This document shows, piece after piece, positions 1-22,778 of a stretch of 64,000 nt of DNA; within the stretch, counting starts at the first letter, position 1, and every line of letters starts with the position of its first letter. Under the pieces are notes generated by a model. It was not told the DNA's origin. It worked only from the letters and a program-made list of their open reading frames with translations, and did no database searches. The position numbers were made by a program, and so were the translations under genes. The stretch comes from Ophiothrix spiculata (taxonomy: Eukaryota > Echinodermata > Ophiuroidea > Amphilepidida > Ophiotrichidae): the NCBI GenBank assembly GCA_000969725.1, contig JXSR01S007925.1. The stretch is one strand, 5' to 3'.

Positions 1-11320
<11,320 letters not shown>

Positions 11321-11429
11321 AGCTACATGCTGGCAGTGGGACAGCACTTACAGATTAAGTCAAAAATTGCGTAGATCTTTTGGTGCAATATGAAGAATTC
11401 TGGGCAGTTCCTCATAATCAAAATTTTTA

Positions 11430-11666
11430 AATAAATTTTAGGTTACCACTCAGGTCAGATTTTAAGGTTAGATTTCCAAAATTGCCAAGCTTACTTAGCT
11501 AAACATTTTGCCATTGTTAGCATAGTACATACACCAACATTGGCAAAATGAAGTAGGAACCATGGCACTTTGTCAGTCGGTCATTGTTGGAACAATGATG
11601 TTGGGTGACATGTCATGAACTGTAATGAGCATTTGGGTCATTATGTTTAACCCATAGATTAATAAA
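11430..11666 (+). terminator. Candidate polyadenylation signals of the TM6SF gene
   Basis: AATAAA occurs at 11430-11435 and 11661-11666, 110 and 341 bases after the stop codon. In AT-rich DNA the hexamer is common by chance, so the actual cleavage site is uncertain. Confidence 0.3.
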
Positions 11667-12489
11667 AGTACAGACAGGAAACTAGTCTATTTGCACCCTA
11701 AAAATTCAGCTAAGTTAGGGGATTGCGCCATGCGGGCACCATGCCTAGCCCTAGACCGACGCTATGCGAGTGCGTGGTGACTCCGCCGTGCGTTCTATTG
11801 CGCGCTACTATTACTTGACTACAACGCAATACGCATCTAACATATTGCTGCCAAATTGTGCGCATTCTCAGTCAAATTACCATTTAGTTTCCAGAGTACG
11901 GTTTAACCATTATTGACCAACTGTCTGCGTGCTCTGCAACTACGACCATGCCAATATATTGGTCAAACTAAATTTTGCCATATTAGCCCAATCATATTTA
12001 TGCAATGGTTAGATTTAGGTCCCACACAAGGTTTAGAATTAGGATTAGGGTATGGACAAGGGTTAGGTTATCAAAATGCTCAGCATCATGAGTCATTTGG
12101 AACTGTCAAGGATTCTTCTCGGTGCTCTATTGGTGCACAAAGACTTTAATTGGTCAATTTTATTTTGACCAAAAGCCAATCCACAGGTTTTGTTTTTTAT
12201 GCCAATGCGAAACAATTCAAGTCTAATACTGCCAGAGTAATTTAATCATGATAATTTTAAACTTTCTAATAATGATTGATGATTCCTTATTCATATGTAT
12301 CTATCAACTTTATAAACCATAATGCATATTCTGATTGGCTGTAACAGAATCATTGATAACTGATCACTAAATTTATAAAGTGTCAGTTTTAACCTGACAA
12401 AGAGAGCAAATTTCAGTATTTTTTGTAATTGAAAAGGGTATCAACATGGTTAACAATTCTTGCACCATCCCATGTTTTGGCCAAATAAA
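11667..12489. other. Downstream non-coding stretch with a CpG-rich patch
   Basis: No gene. Bases 11740-11850 are unusually rich in CpG (GCGCCATGCGGGC, GACGCTATGCGAGTGCG, TTGCGCGC) against an AT-rich background. Bases 12020-12075 contain TTAGG-like steps. Nothing else recognisable. Confidence 0.4.
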
Positions 12490-13010
12490 GTGATCACTAA
12501 GGTTTTTGTCGACATGCCTTATGTCGATATATATGTCGACATAAAGCATATCTCGACATGTCGACATGAAATCTCATTTGTCGACAAAACTGGGCAAGTA
12601 GAATTTTATAAAAGCTTACGTTTAATTGTCAAATTATGGCTGTTTATTAGCAGTTGAAGTTTAGTTGAGCTTTAAAGTGTTGCTTAAATAATTTAATGCT
12701 TATTAGTTGTTCCTCATTTACAACCGTTTTAAAAGTTTTTATGATGGTTCACAACAAAAAGTTACAAAATATCAATTTTATATCATACATACATGTATTG
12801 TCGTACGCAGAAATAACTAGTACATTACTATAATATATGTAAGTCTACATCTAAAACGTGTCATTGTTGCTTATTCAAACAATTTCGTTTTTCCCACAAA
12901 AAACAAATCTTTGATGGCAACTTTATGTCGACATTATGTCGACGTCGACAAAAACTTATTGCGACATGTCAACATGAAAAAACAGTTTCGACAGAAACCT
13001 TAGTGATCAC
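12490..13010. mobile_element. GTCGAC-rich TIR element, copy 1
   Basis: Terminal inverted repeats GTGATCACTAAGGTTTTTGT and its near complement at 12988-13010. Subterminal parts are crowded with TGTCGACA motifs on both sides (12509-12590 and 12928-12970), a pattern like clustered transposase-binding sites. Middle is AT-rich. A structurally similar element is at 53209-53617. Confidence 0.7.
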
Positions 13011-14005
13011 ACATTGAAAAATATGATTGAACCCTGATGCTGCTTTCATACAAGTCGTCAGTTTTTCGCTTTGTCGTCCGTCTGTTTGTTTTCACACATT
13101 TCTGCTTTGCTAATCGATAAAATTTATAGCTTTGTAGCTTTGTCACTTTGCAAGTTAAATTCATTTTTATTTGAAAAATCATGCTGTGCGACAAAATCTT
13201 TGTCTGTATTAATTATATCAGCAACATGACACGACAAAAGTGTGGCGTTGTAAAGCCACAAATTAAAAAGCTACAAAACTGGAAAAGTATGAAATCTGCA
13301 TGAATCTAATTGCAGCTTATTTGCATATGTGTACAGGCTCAGGAATCTGTGCCTTTTAAAATGAAATCCATGTTTTCCAAATTTCATGAAAAAAAATATA
13401 ACAAATATTTACTTGTATAAACCAAAAAAATATACATGTATTTACAATATGTTTTAAATGATTTTATGGAGGTGCTATATACAAAGCATAATTTGTGATA
13501 AATTTATTACTTGTTTGGAATATTTTAACTGCCCATATTTTGACTAATTTTATGGAAGGGTTTTTAAATAATGCACAATTTTCAATGATCTGCATGTGTA
13601 TGATGCAAAGGTGTGTGTTTGTTTTGAAACTTTTGCTTAATTTTGTACTATAATTATATGTATATTATTTGTTAATTCCTAGCACCTGATTGGTCGAAGG
13701 GATAAGGCCCATATTTTATCGGCCTCTGAAAATATGTGGACTTTGCACTATATGTGCTTACTAAAAATCAATGTTTTTTCTATAGGTGTTGATATGCTTG
13801 TTATGAAAGAAAATTGATGATAATATCTTTCATCCAGTTTTATGTAAGGGAAGTAAACAAAATATCAACTTTTTGTTTGGTATTGATATTATTGGTCTGG
13901 GATGATTAAACTCCATAACATACTAGGGGTAAATATTTCAACTATAAGACCATAGGAGAAATTTGAATTAATATGAGTTTTACAAAATATCTTTAGTTGC
14001 ATAGG

Positions 14006-14399
14006 CAAGGATTTAGCCGGAGAGCTGTCCAACCGTCATTTGGACGGCTGATCACAAAAATGGACGCCATTTAAAATGCAAAGGCCGTCCAATAAGGCGT
14101 CCAAAAATGTGTTTTACCATATGAAATTCAATGTTGGATGTTAGAATTTATCTTCAATAATCATCATCATCACAAAATCTGATCAATTTATGTACTTTGT
14201 GGACTTCAAAATGGGCTTTATACCGTGTTGTGTCTTCGTTCGTTTGCCGGAAGGTTGCAATGTTGGTATAACTTAATCATCGTCTTTGTCAAGTATGAAT
14301 ATTAATCATGCTGACGTCACGATGTCTTGATTGAAGTCGGCCTGTTCACCTGGCCTTGGAATTTGGACGCCCTACTTTAAAATCCTGGTTAAATCCTTG
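14006..14399. mobile_element. hAT-type MITE with 8-bp target duplication
   Basis: Ends CAAGGATTTAGCC and GGTTAAATCCTTG; identical 8-bp flanks TGCATAGG at 13998-14005 and 14400-14407. Interior carries repeated GGACGCC/GGCCGTCC motifs. The flanks define the insertion exactly. Confidence 0.85.
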
Positions 14400-14407
14400 T
14401 GCATAGG

Positions 14408-16090
14408 TTGTAGTGTTTTATCTAACCTGCACACAGGAGGTTTAAAATTGGGAGTTTAAAATCATTTTTGGGTTTGTTGAAATAATTTTAAGGCTTTGAT
14501 ATACAGGCAGGATGTGCAATGTGAATAGCACTTTTTTTGTCGATCTTTTAAAGTTTTGTATTTTAATAAGTTGCAAGGATAATGACGGTAAAATGTTTTG
14601 ATATAATGAGACCAATTTTCTAAGCTGAATTCATCAGGAAATATTTCTTTGTCTTTAACTGAAATCACTAAAATTATCTTCCAGTTTAAATGATTTAGTT
14701 TTCTATTGTTTAGATTAGATTTGTTGTTACCTTGCGAGAGTATTTTAAAATAAATGAAAACAAAACTAAGTGATCCATTAGTTTTTAAATTTGATGTAGA
14801 GAAAAGTCATAGATCACTTCTCCATAATAGTTTTTTGAAAGTATAAATGATTTGAATGATTAATAGTATTTAGTTACGTTTCCCTATAACGTAATATTGT
14901 TGAGTTTCCCAATTTTCTGTATTCTTCCATTCCCATATGTCTTTTGCCTTCCAAATAGCTAATATATCTTCCTTCCATCCCTCCATATATGGACTGTTTG
15001 GGCATTTTAGCAAATTAATGTTTGCCTTTTTACTAAACTAATCTGAAGGTTTTTAATTGAATATGCAAGTATTTTGAATAAAAACACATTTATTCAATTG
15101 TCCATCTTTGAAACAATTTCTCAGCCATTAGTGAGCACATCAAAGCAAATATGTTACAAGTAACAACAACCAGTGAAATTTCAATCTTTTAATTGTATAA
15201 AACTTCCATGTATCCACATACCATTATATGCTAATATTATATAGATTGTATCTTTCACATATGCTATATGTGGCTCATTAAGTGAGACACTTTAAATATA
15301 ATTTGTGTATTTTTCAACACTCATAAACAGTAAGAAATTGCTGATAACTGTCAGATATTCCATGTGAAAACTCCTAAATATTACTCTAAAATCTCAATAT
15401 CGCACACATTTTCCCAATTGTTATAATGTGTCATACTTTTTATACTTGGTATAAGATGTGACAAAATATTGTCTTCTCTGATTTATAACAAATGCAACTA
15501 ATTTTATCATCTGCACAATGAAGTAGATCTGTTTGTATAGTGGTAAAGTACATGTTTTGGAGCAAAACATGATGTGCACTATATTGGAATTTTAAAGTTT
15601 GTTAATTGAATAATACCTATGAAGTAATTTTAAAAACCATACAGTATTTGTGTGTGTATGTAACTTAATGGTTGATTAAGGTTTCAACTGTTCCTTTCAT
15701 TAAATACAAATATTAACTCACTATCAGTGTGATAGTAGAAATATCATCAAAAAGTGAAAGGTGTACTCTTGAATTTCACAAGCCGGTACGGTGAGGGAAA
15801 TGGTACATACATCTTTCATTGATTGATAATATTTCTCCCCTCACATGAATTTAACTTAAGGCAGTTAATATTTGTTTTATATCACTCATGCAATATGGAT
15901 ATCATCACTAGTATCATTCACCAATGTTTGAGTTGACCCTAGAAAATATCCTGTGGAAAAATTTGTGAGTCTATGACTAGGCGCACATGTATTTAAGTTC
16001 AGCGTAGTAATAGTTTCTATTATATACCGCATTAATAAATTTAACAGAGTTGATTGGACAAAACCCGATCACCCGATTTGAAAGTACTAT
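14408..16090. other. AT-rich intergenic DNA, nothing recognised
   Basis: Long AT-rich stretch without open frames of note, splice-like coding blocks or inverted repeats of useful length. Confidence 0.5.
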
Positions 16091-16093
16091 ATG

Positions 16094-16129
16094 GTGCTAA
16101 ATAGTACTTTTGAAAGTACTATTTAGCAC
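16094..16129. repeat. Perfect 36-bp palindrome
   Basis: GTGCTAAATAGTACTTTT meets its exact complement. Flanking sequence repeats AAAGTACTAT. The 100 bases to the right (16150-16260) are rich in ACGCAC and TACGCGC steps. Confidence 0.8.
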
Positions 16130-16348
16130 TTTCGGATATACTATATAGCGCTTACTACATTTACCTTATACGCGAAGCGACTTTCACGCACAAAATTACG
16201 CACTCATCAAACTTATACGCGCAAGCAATTGTACGCACTTACCTACGCACGCATTCCTTGTAAGCATTGTGTGAGTGCATATGTTTTATTTTACTAAATT
16301 GGATTTTTTAGCACATGAAAATTACCGAAATCAGAAATTTATTCACAA

Positions 16349-16529
16349 GGTATATAAAACAAATATATACCGACTTTTTCAGATCTCTGGATTAAAACTA
16401 TGATCCTTCAGTGACTAAAACTTTGCTTTTTTACTTTGGGGCTGCGCCCCTCAGTAAAATAGCAATTTTAGTCACTTCAGGTTCATAGTTTTAACCAGAG
16501 ATCTTCAAGTCAGTATATATTTGTATACC
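16349..16529. repeat. 181-bp hairpin element
   Basis: Arms of about 80 bp pair with a few mismatches: GGTATATAAAACAAATATA, CAGATCTCTGG and GTGACTAAAA at the left have complements in reverse order at the right. The loop contains GGGGCTGCGCCCC. Confidence 0.75.
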
Positions 16530-16879
16530 ATTACACGGAGAGGTGATGATAAAATCTATCAAACGGTGATAAAGCAATGAAATGCATAGAATATATGTAT
16601 GAGTGATATAGTACATAATTTAATTGCGCATGTTTTTCAAATTAAAATCAATTCAGTTGAGCAAGTAACAGAAAAGTCAAAGATTTGATCTAAGGAAATA
16701 CATTGACAAAAATGTACTCCTGGTGTAAAATGATGGGTTCACCATGTGATGGTGTTCTCAGTGGTGTTATAGCTCTAGGAAAATTGTCACACGATGGAAC
16801 ATAAATGTTACTTATTTTAATGTGTCTACACAATGTATATAGTTTTGTGGAGACCTAAAAAAAATAAAGTCTATCTTCT

Positions 16880-17161
16880 AAATAAGCTCCCTGAAAATCA
16901 CATCCGGAATATTCAAACAATTGTGCTTCTACGCAGTCCGTGCTTACACGTAATTCTGAATTTAAATCACCTGACAAAGCTGACGCATGACAATCGTTAT
17001 GACTGATCAATTTTCCCCAGTGACAAGAACTTGGCGTGGCGATCGGGGGAACAACCGATCACATCCAACTGCGTGAATTGCAGTGTGTCGCGTACGGCGC
17101 AGAGTACTATTGACAACACGCGTTAATGAGTAAAAAACCCTGCGAAACAGGGAGCTTATTT
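16880..17161. mobile_element. MITE with AAATAAGCTCCCTG ends
   Basis: Fourteen-base perfect terminal inverted repeats (AAATAAGCTCCCTG and its complement). Interior is relatively CpG-rich (GCGTGGCGATCGGGGG, GTCGCGTACGGCGC). No clear target duplication and no coding capacity. Confidence 0.65.
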
Positions 17162-17444
17162 CAAAGATTGAAGGTGTTACCTTATGATGAGTGTCCCAGT
17201 TTGATCTGAGAAACCAGTCACAAGGTGAAACCTACATGTTCCTTATTATGAAATGTCTCCACAGTGCGATATGACCTGGAGGAGACTTGTGATATAAGAT
17301 AAAGGTAGGGTGCACAATGTGATTGGGGTTCACAGATCACATTTTATTTTGTAGTTTACTTTTGTTATGATTTTACCAAAGTATATATTATTATATAGTA
17401 TTATTCTATGCCAGTTGATTCTAATTATTTTGTAGTCATTATTT

Positions 17445-17693
17445 GAGGACCCTAGAACTAAAAGGGGGTTATGTCACAAAATCTTGAAAATTGAGTTGTG
17501 TCAATTTCCTTCTACAGAATTCTCATTTCTACATTCTGTACAAGTTTTGTAGTAATTTGGTATTCAGAGCATGTGTAAGAGTCACTGCGAGATACAGCAA
17601 TACCATTCAAGACAACACAAATGATATGATGTTTGTGCCATTATCTCAGTTTGTACTCAATGTGACTTAACCCCCTTCTGGTTCTAGGTCCTC
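17445..17693. mobile_element. MITE with GAGGACCCTAGAAC ends
   Basis: Ends GAGGACCCTAGAACTAAAAG with GGGGGTTA and, at the right, TAACCCCC with GGTTCTAGGTCCTC. ATTT directly flanks both sides (17441-17444 and 17694-17697). Confidence 0.65.
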
Positions 17694-17909
17694 ATTTGCA
17701 GTGTGTGTTCATTGTTTGCCTCAGTCATGTACAGTAGAAGTGTACATATTATGCTTGAAACTACAGCAAGTTTTTAATTTAGATCTGTAATTTTATGATT
17801 GATTTGTATAAAAGTATTATTTCTGTAAATTTCAAAATTATTTGTATTTTTTAGGTTATAGAGTATTCCTTTTTGACAACATGGTCAAAATACTAATGAC
17901 AAATGAGCA

Positions 17910-18420
17910 TAAAAATTGAAATAGATACCTTTTCAGAGCCATAGTTATAAGCAGCATGTAGCTTGCAAGGTCATCATGACCCCTTCATTCAGTGTGTATC
18001 AATCCCTCCTAGGTTGGTCATGTGACAGCAGATCATAAAAGATGGCCGGCAGTTCGTATCCTCCATCCTTGTTTAGTGTTGGTTGCTTGTTGCGGATTTC
18101 AACAGATTCTGTTATCTTCCTCTTCCAGAAAGGGTCTTCCCGTTCATCAATATTGACGTCCTCCATGTTGAGTTTGTGGTTAAAGTTTTTACAATGTTCG
18201 CCAATGACAGTTAGTGGGATTTTTAGTTTAGAATGTTCCTTGATTCTGATGCTAAGGGATCTACTTGTTTTGCCCACATGAGTGTCTGAACATTGGGAGC
18301 AATTAAGTGACCCTATTAATGACAGCACATTAATTTGATTACCCCGCAAGCTACCTGCTGCTTATAACTATGGCTCTGAAAAGGTATCTATTTTTATGAG
18401 TCCAATATCAGTATACACGC
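17910..18420 (-). mobile_element. Penelope-like element fragment bounded by inverted repeats
   Basis: The minus-strand frame over about 18002-18310 matches the C-terminal GIY-YIG-type endonuclease region of Penelope-like retroelements: C-x2-C followed by THVGKTSRSLSIRIKEH, then a GEHCKNFNHKL helix, the EREDPFWKRKITESVEIRN block and PTLNKDGGYELP near the end. The reverse transcriptase part is absent. The fragment is enclosed by about 50-bp inverted repeats (around 17922-17972 and 18346-18402, sharing TTTTCAGAGCCATAGTTATA), and a 13-bp direct repeat TGACAAATGAGCA lies outside (17897-17909, 18421-18433). The inverted arrangement recalls the terminal repeats reported for this class, but that is inference. 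Clearly incomplete. Confidence 0.75.
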
Positions 18421-18572
18421 TGACAAATGAGCAACTATAAAATTGTTCCTTTGATGTTAATTACTCATCTGTATATGAAATGCTGGGAACTTTGAAGTGG
18501 CACCCAAAAATTGTTTAAAATACTCGATGCTGAATTCACAAGAGAAGACTATTGGTTTATGCAGAGTCTGAC

Positions 18573-18665
18573 GATATCCATCAATCGATGCCCATTGACA
18601 CACAGTCTTTTACATGCGCTATTCCTTGTGCATAGCGCGTGTAAAGACTGCGCATCGACGGGATA
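18573..18665. repeat. Hairpin with a 19-bp perfect core
   Basis: CAGTCTTTTACATGCGCTAT and its near complement around 18603-18650, with weaker pairing outward (ATCGATG with CATCGAC). Non-coding. Confidence 0.55.
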
Positions 18666-19200
18666 CAGTAATACATTAATATTGCTGTGGGAGAAAATCT
18701 GATTTAGGGTTATATCAGGGCCCTGTCACTGCTATTACTTTGCAAACGAAAAATATGAACGCTTTCAATTCAGGTCAGTGATTCGATTGACAGATGAATA
18801 AAAATAGCCTTATGTCTTCTAGTCACCCTTTCGATAGAAGAATGCGTTTCTGCACATGCTTGTATATTTGATTGACAGAATATGCTACCTTAATGTCAGA
18901 GACCCCATCCAATTGCTACCTTGACAACTTCCAAATATGGTAAAAAAAGGCTTCAGGCTAAAACAATGGAAAAACATCTCCCATATATATAAATACTTGC
19001 TAGTTATATAACCCTGCAGTTACCTGAATTACAAATTGGTGCCACAAGCTGTGTATGTGAGGAACGGTTGAGGGGGGGGGGGTAATCGCATTTGATTATG
19101 ATGTCACTTCAACATTAAATATATTCATGGCAAAAACCAAGAACAGAATGCATCATTAGGTTTTTGATGTCATTGAATATTTAACATGCTGCTTTTATAT

Positions 19201-19626
19201 CAGGGCCTATTTCACTAACATCTAAATCCATCGCAAATGCTGAACTTCATCGCAAAAGCGAGACAACATCGCAAATTTGCGATGGATTTCCCAAAACCAA
19301 TGTCACTAAGATCTTGTGATGAAAACATTATCGCAAAGCATTTGCAATTATTTTGTGTGATTAATAATTTCTGAATGTTTATGAGCATCCACCAAAAAAC
19401 ACGTCACAAATGGAAGTCAACGTAAATTCTTGATATCACATGATTTTATTTCGCATCTTATTTGGACCAGATCTTCGCAAAATTTGCGATAGTCTCGTCC
19501 ATGAAGATTAAAAGTGAAATTATCTTAATGAAATATAAGTCATCGCGAACTATACTTGCAATGGATTCTAGTTTGTCAGAATTTTTGAAATCATCGCAAA
19601 AAATAATGTTAGTGAAATGGGCCCTG
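19201..19626. mobile_element. MITE with CAGGGCC ends
   Basis: Inverted ends CAGGGCCTATTTCACTAACA and its complement with one difference. Interior repeats ATCGCAAA/TTTGCGAT many times. CAGGG-type ends resemble hAT elements but no 8-bp target duplication is visible. A degraded relative may be present around 35110-35700 (shared TTCTTGATATCACATGAT). Confidence 0.6.
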
Positions 19627-20148
19627 GCAGATCTGAATTAGTGTATGGTTTTCGATAGTTATTTGCACCATCAGTATTGAAAAATTAGTTGTAAAAATTG
19701 AACATATAGCTTCCCCTCTATGATCTTATCCAAAGAAGATGTAAGATGCTGATAATCATCCTGTGTGCTTTTGTCCCAGTTTTTTAAATAAATTTTATGA
19801 TGCTAACGCAAACATATTTTGTTATCATATTATTTATGTTGTATTTATTTACCCTTTTGCTTTTAGAACCAGAATATTTCTTGAATGAAGTGCCCTTTTT
19901 GATAGCTTTCTGATTTTGTTAGTTTTGTATTAGACTAAAGTGCACTGACCTACCATGTGCAAGTCTAAGCAAATTGTGTCTATTTTTTCCAAAATGGACA
20001 ATTTTTGTCTCATCCTGAATATTATTCTTTGCAATGTCCGTCTTTTATCTTGAGATAATCTCAGAAATCGAATGCCTTCTATGTTCAAAATATTAAGCAA
20101 CTTAATGGAACTTGGATTGTGGATGTGCCCGCTGTGGTGTATGCTCAT

Positions 20149-20519
20149 ATTTTAAGTTTTAAAATGACACCAGCCTTGCTTTTGGTTATTGGATGTTCGA
20201 TTGCAAAGTTACTTCCAAATTGGTAAAAGGCATCGGGCTGATTCAGAAAAACTATAGTTATGAGAAAATTAAGTTTAAAGTTTCTGTACTGGTAAAACTT
20301 GAATAGAGAAAGGATTTTTATCTCGGTTTTTAAAACATTTGTGTTATGTTTTGGAAGTTGGAACCTGATTAATATAATAGAATACACTTCAAAGGTAACG
20401 TTTCTGATGAAATTAGAAATTCCACCTTGGACGTGATGTTTGACTATGCTCAGCTTCAATGGCCCGTATCTTGTAATTTACTATGCCGACCTTAAGGTAC
20501 CTTTCAACATGACGGGTCA
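20149..20519. mobile_element. TIR element, copy 2 (one end missing)
   Basis: Collinear with bases 3358-3724 of copy 1, with shared stretches such as TTTCTGTACTGGTAAAACTT and CTCAGCTTCAATGGCCCGTA. Only the right terminal repeat is present. The open frames across it are not conserved between copies. Confidence 0.7.
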
Positions 20520-20552
20520 CAAATGATCTTATGGGGCCTATAATTTGTTTAA

Positions 20553-20725
20553 GTCAAATATAGAAAGAGCAGTCGGCACAGCTCAGGCTGAGACGGCACG
20601 CCACAGCAAGCAAAGCCAACACAGGCGTTTACTTCAGGGTTGATTGCTGTGAAACTTTGGGCTTTGTCTGCTGCGGTGTGCAGTTTGGCCAGAGATCGGT
20701 CAACTACTGTTTCCTTTATGTGACC
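20553..20725. mobile_element. MITE, ATAGAAAGAG family, copy 1
   Basis: Ends pair: GTCAAATATAGAAAGAGCAG with CTACTGTTTCCTTTATGTGAC, and ACGCCACAGCA with TGCTGCGGTG. A second member in similar form is at 31671-31828. Confidence 0.5.
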
Positions 20726-20764
20726 TAAGCATCAACCACAGCAGAGAGTATTCCTGGGAGAGTA

Positions 20765-21065
20765 CTGAGGTTTCGACCAGTATTTGTGATCCAAGATCAC
20801 AATAATGCATGCGGTTTTGTCCACTGCTCGACGGCCAAGGTCACAACTAATTTACGCAAAACGTTTTGTCCACTGCTTGACATCCAGGATCAAAACCTAC
20901 ACATGCATGAGGTTTTGACCAATGCTTGGTAGCCAGGGTTCAACACCAATGCATGCATGAGATTTTGTCTACTGCATGCCAACGAATATTTTGTCCAATA
21001 CTGAATCAAAACAAATGCATGTCTGAGATTTTTGTCCACTAGTTGTGGTCCTGGATCACAACCAA
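20765..21065. repeat. Degenerate tandem repeat, unit about 60 bp
   Basis: Repeated motif TTTTGTCCACTGCTTG, then a CCAGGATCACAACC-like block and ATGCATGCATGAG, in about five diverged copies. A stray related unit is at 21841-21885. Confidence 0.65.
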
Positions 21066-21068
21066 AGT

Positions 21069-21357
21069 CAGGGTTCCCAGCATTTTAAGAAAACAAAATT
21101 CCCTGACTTTTCCCTGATGACTTGATATTTTTTTAACGAAAAAATGCGAAAACAGATTACTTTTCAAATCCTAGGACCACACATGTGAACATAAAAGGAC
21201 AGAGACCCAACACAATGGGGAAATTGAGTCTGACTGACTACTTTTGATATTTGGGTCAATCAAAATTCTCTGACTTTTCCTTGATTTCAGAGATTTTGTA
21301 TCAAATTCCCTGACTGGAAAAAGTAAAAAAATTATCCCTGATGGGCTGGGAACCGTG
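21069..21357. mobile_element. MITE with GGTTCCCAGC ends
   Basis: CAGGGTTCCCAGC at the left and GCTGGGAACCGTG at the right. Interior repeats TCCCTGACTTTTCC and its complement. No coding capacity. Confidence 0.6.
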
Positions 21358-21889
21358 AATGTATGTGCATGTACCAAAGAACTTAAAATAGAGAAGCCGT
21401 CTTCGCCACCATCTTGATGCTCATGGAGCAGAGGTATTGTATCTATGAACATGTTCGGAGATTGGCACGATATCCAGGCAAATCGCGTAAATCTTCACTA
21501 GCAGGGGTGTGAGAGTCGGGTGATATAAAGAGCTGAAAATAGTGACAAAATGCCAAAAACAGGCTGAAAATGAAAGAAAAAGCTTAAAATAGGACTTTTT
21601 TGAAATCAGCTTAAAAGCTTAACTCTCACATCCCTGACTAGACACATGTATAGCGTGTTCATTTTGTTTCTCATAGAACCCACGTCTGCATTTCAAGCAC
21701 GAGTCTATTGCGACCTTCTGCTTCGTGACTTGATCAAGGGTACACCAATTTTCTTGCTAATCCATTGCAAAAACTCTCAAAGTGTGGCATGCTGAGCTGT
21801 AAAATGCCATATAGGTACAATCATCTTTATAATTATAAAAGTTTTGTCCACTGATTTTGGTCCAGAATCATAAACGACTATGTATCTAA

Positions 21890-22244
21890 GGCCTTGTATC
21901 TATTGGATGTACCCATATGCTGTGTGCCTGTCTTGTTTTCCATTGTTTGTAATTGTGCGCCGCAACACAGACAATAAACTTCGTTCTGCTTAGTGATCAT
22001 ATCAGTGGCTTTGTCATGCTTGTGTACGGCAGATGATTCCTATGACATGGCAGCACCAAGAATCAACATGTTCACACTTGGTGGGCAGCAGGTCATAGGA
22101 ATATCTGCCATACACAAGACCATTGATATGATCACTAAGCAGAACGATCTTCATTGTCTGTGTAGTGCCGCACGCACAATTACAAACAATGGAAAACGAG
22201 ACAAGGGCACACGGCATATGGGTACAGCCAATGGATACAGGGCC
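21890..22244. mobile_element. 355-bp palindromic PIF/Harbinger-type MITE
   Basis: Ends GGCCTTGTATC and GATACAGGGCC, flanked on both sides by TAA (21887-21889 and 22245-22247), the TWA target duplication typical of PIF/Harbinger elements. The two halves, about 160 bp each, pair almost completely. Open frames here simply reflect the palindrome. Confidence 0.8.
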
Positions 22245-22605
22245 TAATGATGTGTAAATCCTATGTTACGGAATGCCTACTCCCTCCCCCTCCTCTCCCC
22301 TCTAAAAAGATCAAAGTAAGACAAAGACAAGAAACTTTTAATATTGTGTAGATTGTTTTAATGATCATCATCATATTAACTCATCAGTTGTTTCTTCAAA
22401 TCCAATTTTGCTTTAGACACTGAAAGTTTGGTTAAATAAACATACACCTTTTTTGTTTTGCTAAATACACAGATTTCATAAACTTTTTTTTCATCAACAT
22501 TTGGTGAGCATTGATTTCGTAAAATGCTTATGGTTTTTTAAAACGTCTACTGTAATATCGCAAATAGGCACTGCCTGCCTACATACATATAAAAAAAATC
22601 TGCCC

Positions 22606-22778
22606 GTATCCCACAATTCATCAGGCTTCTACTCAAGACATCACTGGACACTTAAATTTTAATAACTTGTACATGTGTACAGATTGATTTCTATTTCAAA
22701 ACAAAAAATGTTCATTTTGAGAACCTACCATGTTTTGCAATGCATCATGGGATTTTGACCTGATGAATTGTGGGATAC
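22606..22778. mobile_element. Hairpin MITE with GTATCCCACAATTCATCAGG ends
   Basis: Twenty-base perfect terminal inverted repeats around 133 bp of AT-rich sequence. Confidence 0.7.

Noticed and set aside
20765-21065. CRISPR-like array
   Set aside because: Units are diverged tandem repeats without constant repeats and unique spacers, in an animal genome.
21993-22247. Overlapping frames on both strands
   Set aside because: Mirror products of the palindromic MITE at 21890-22244.
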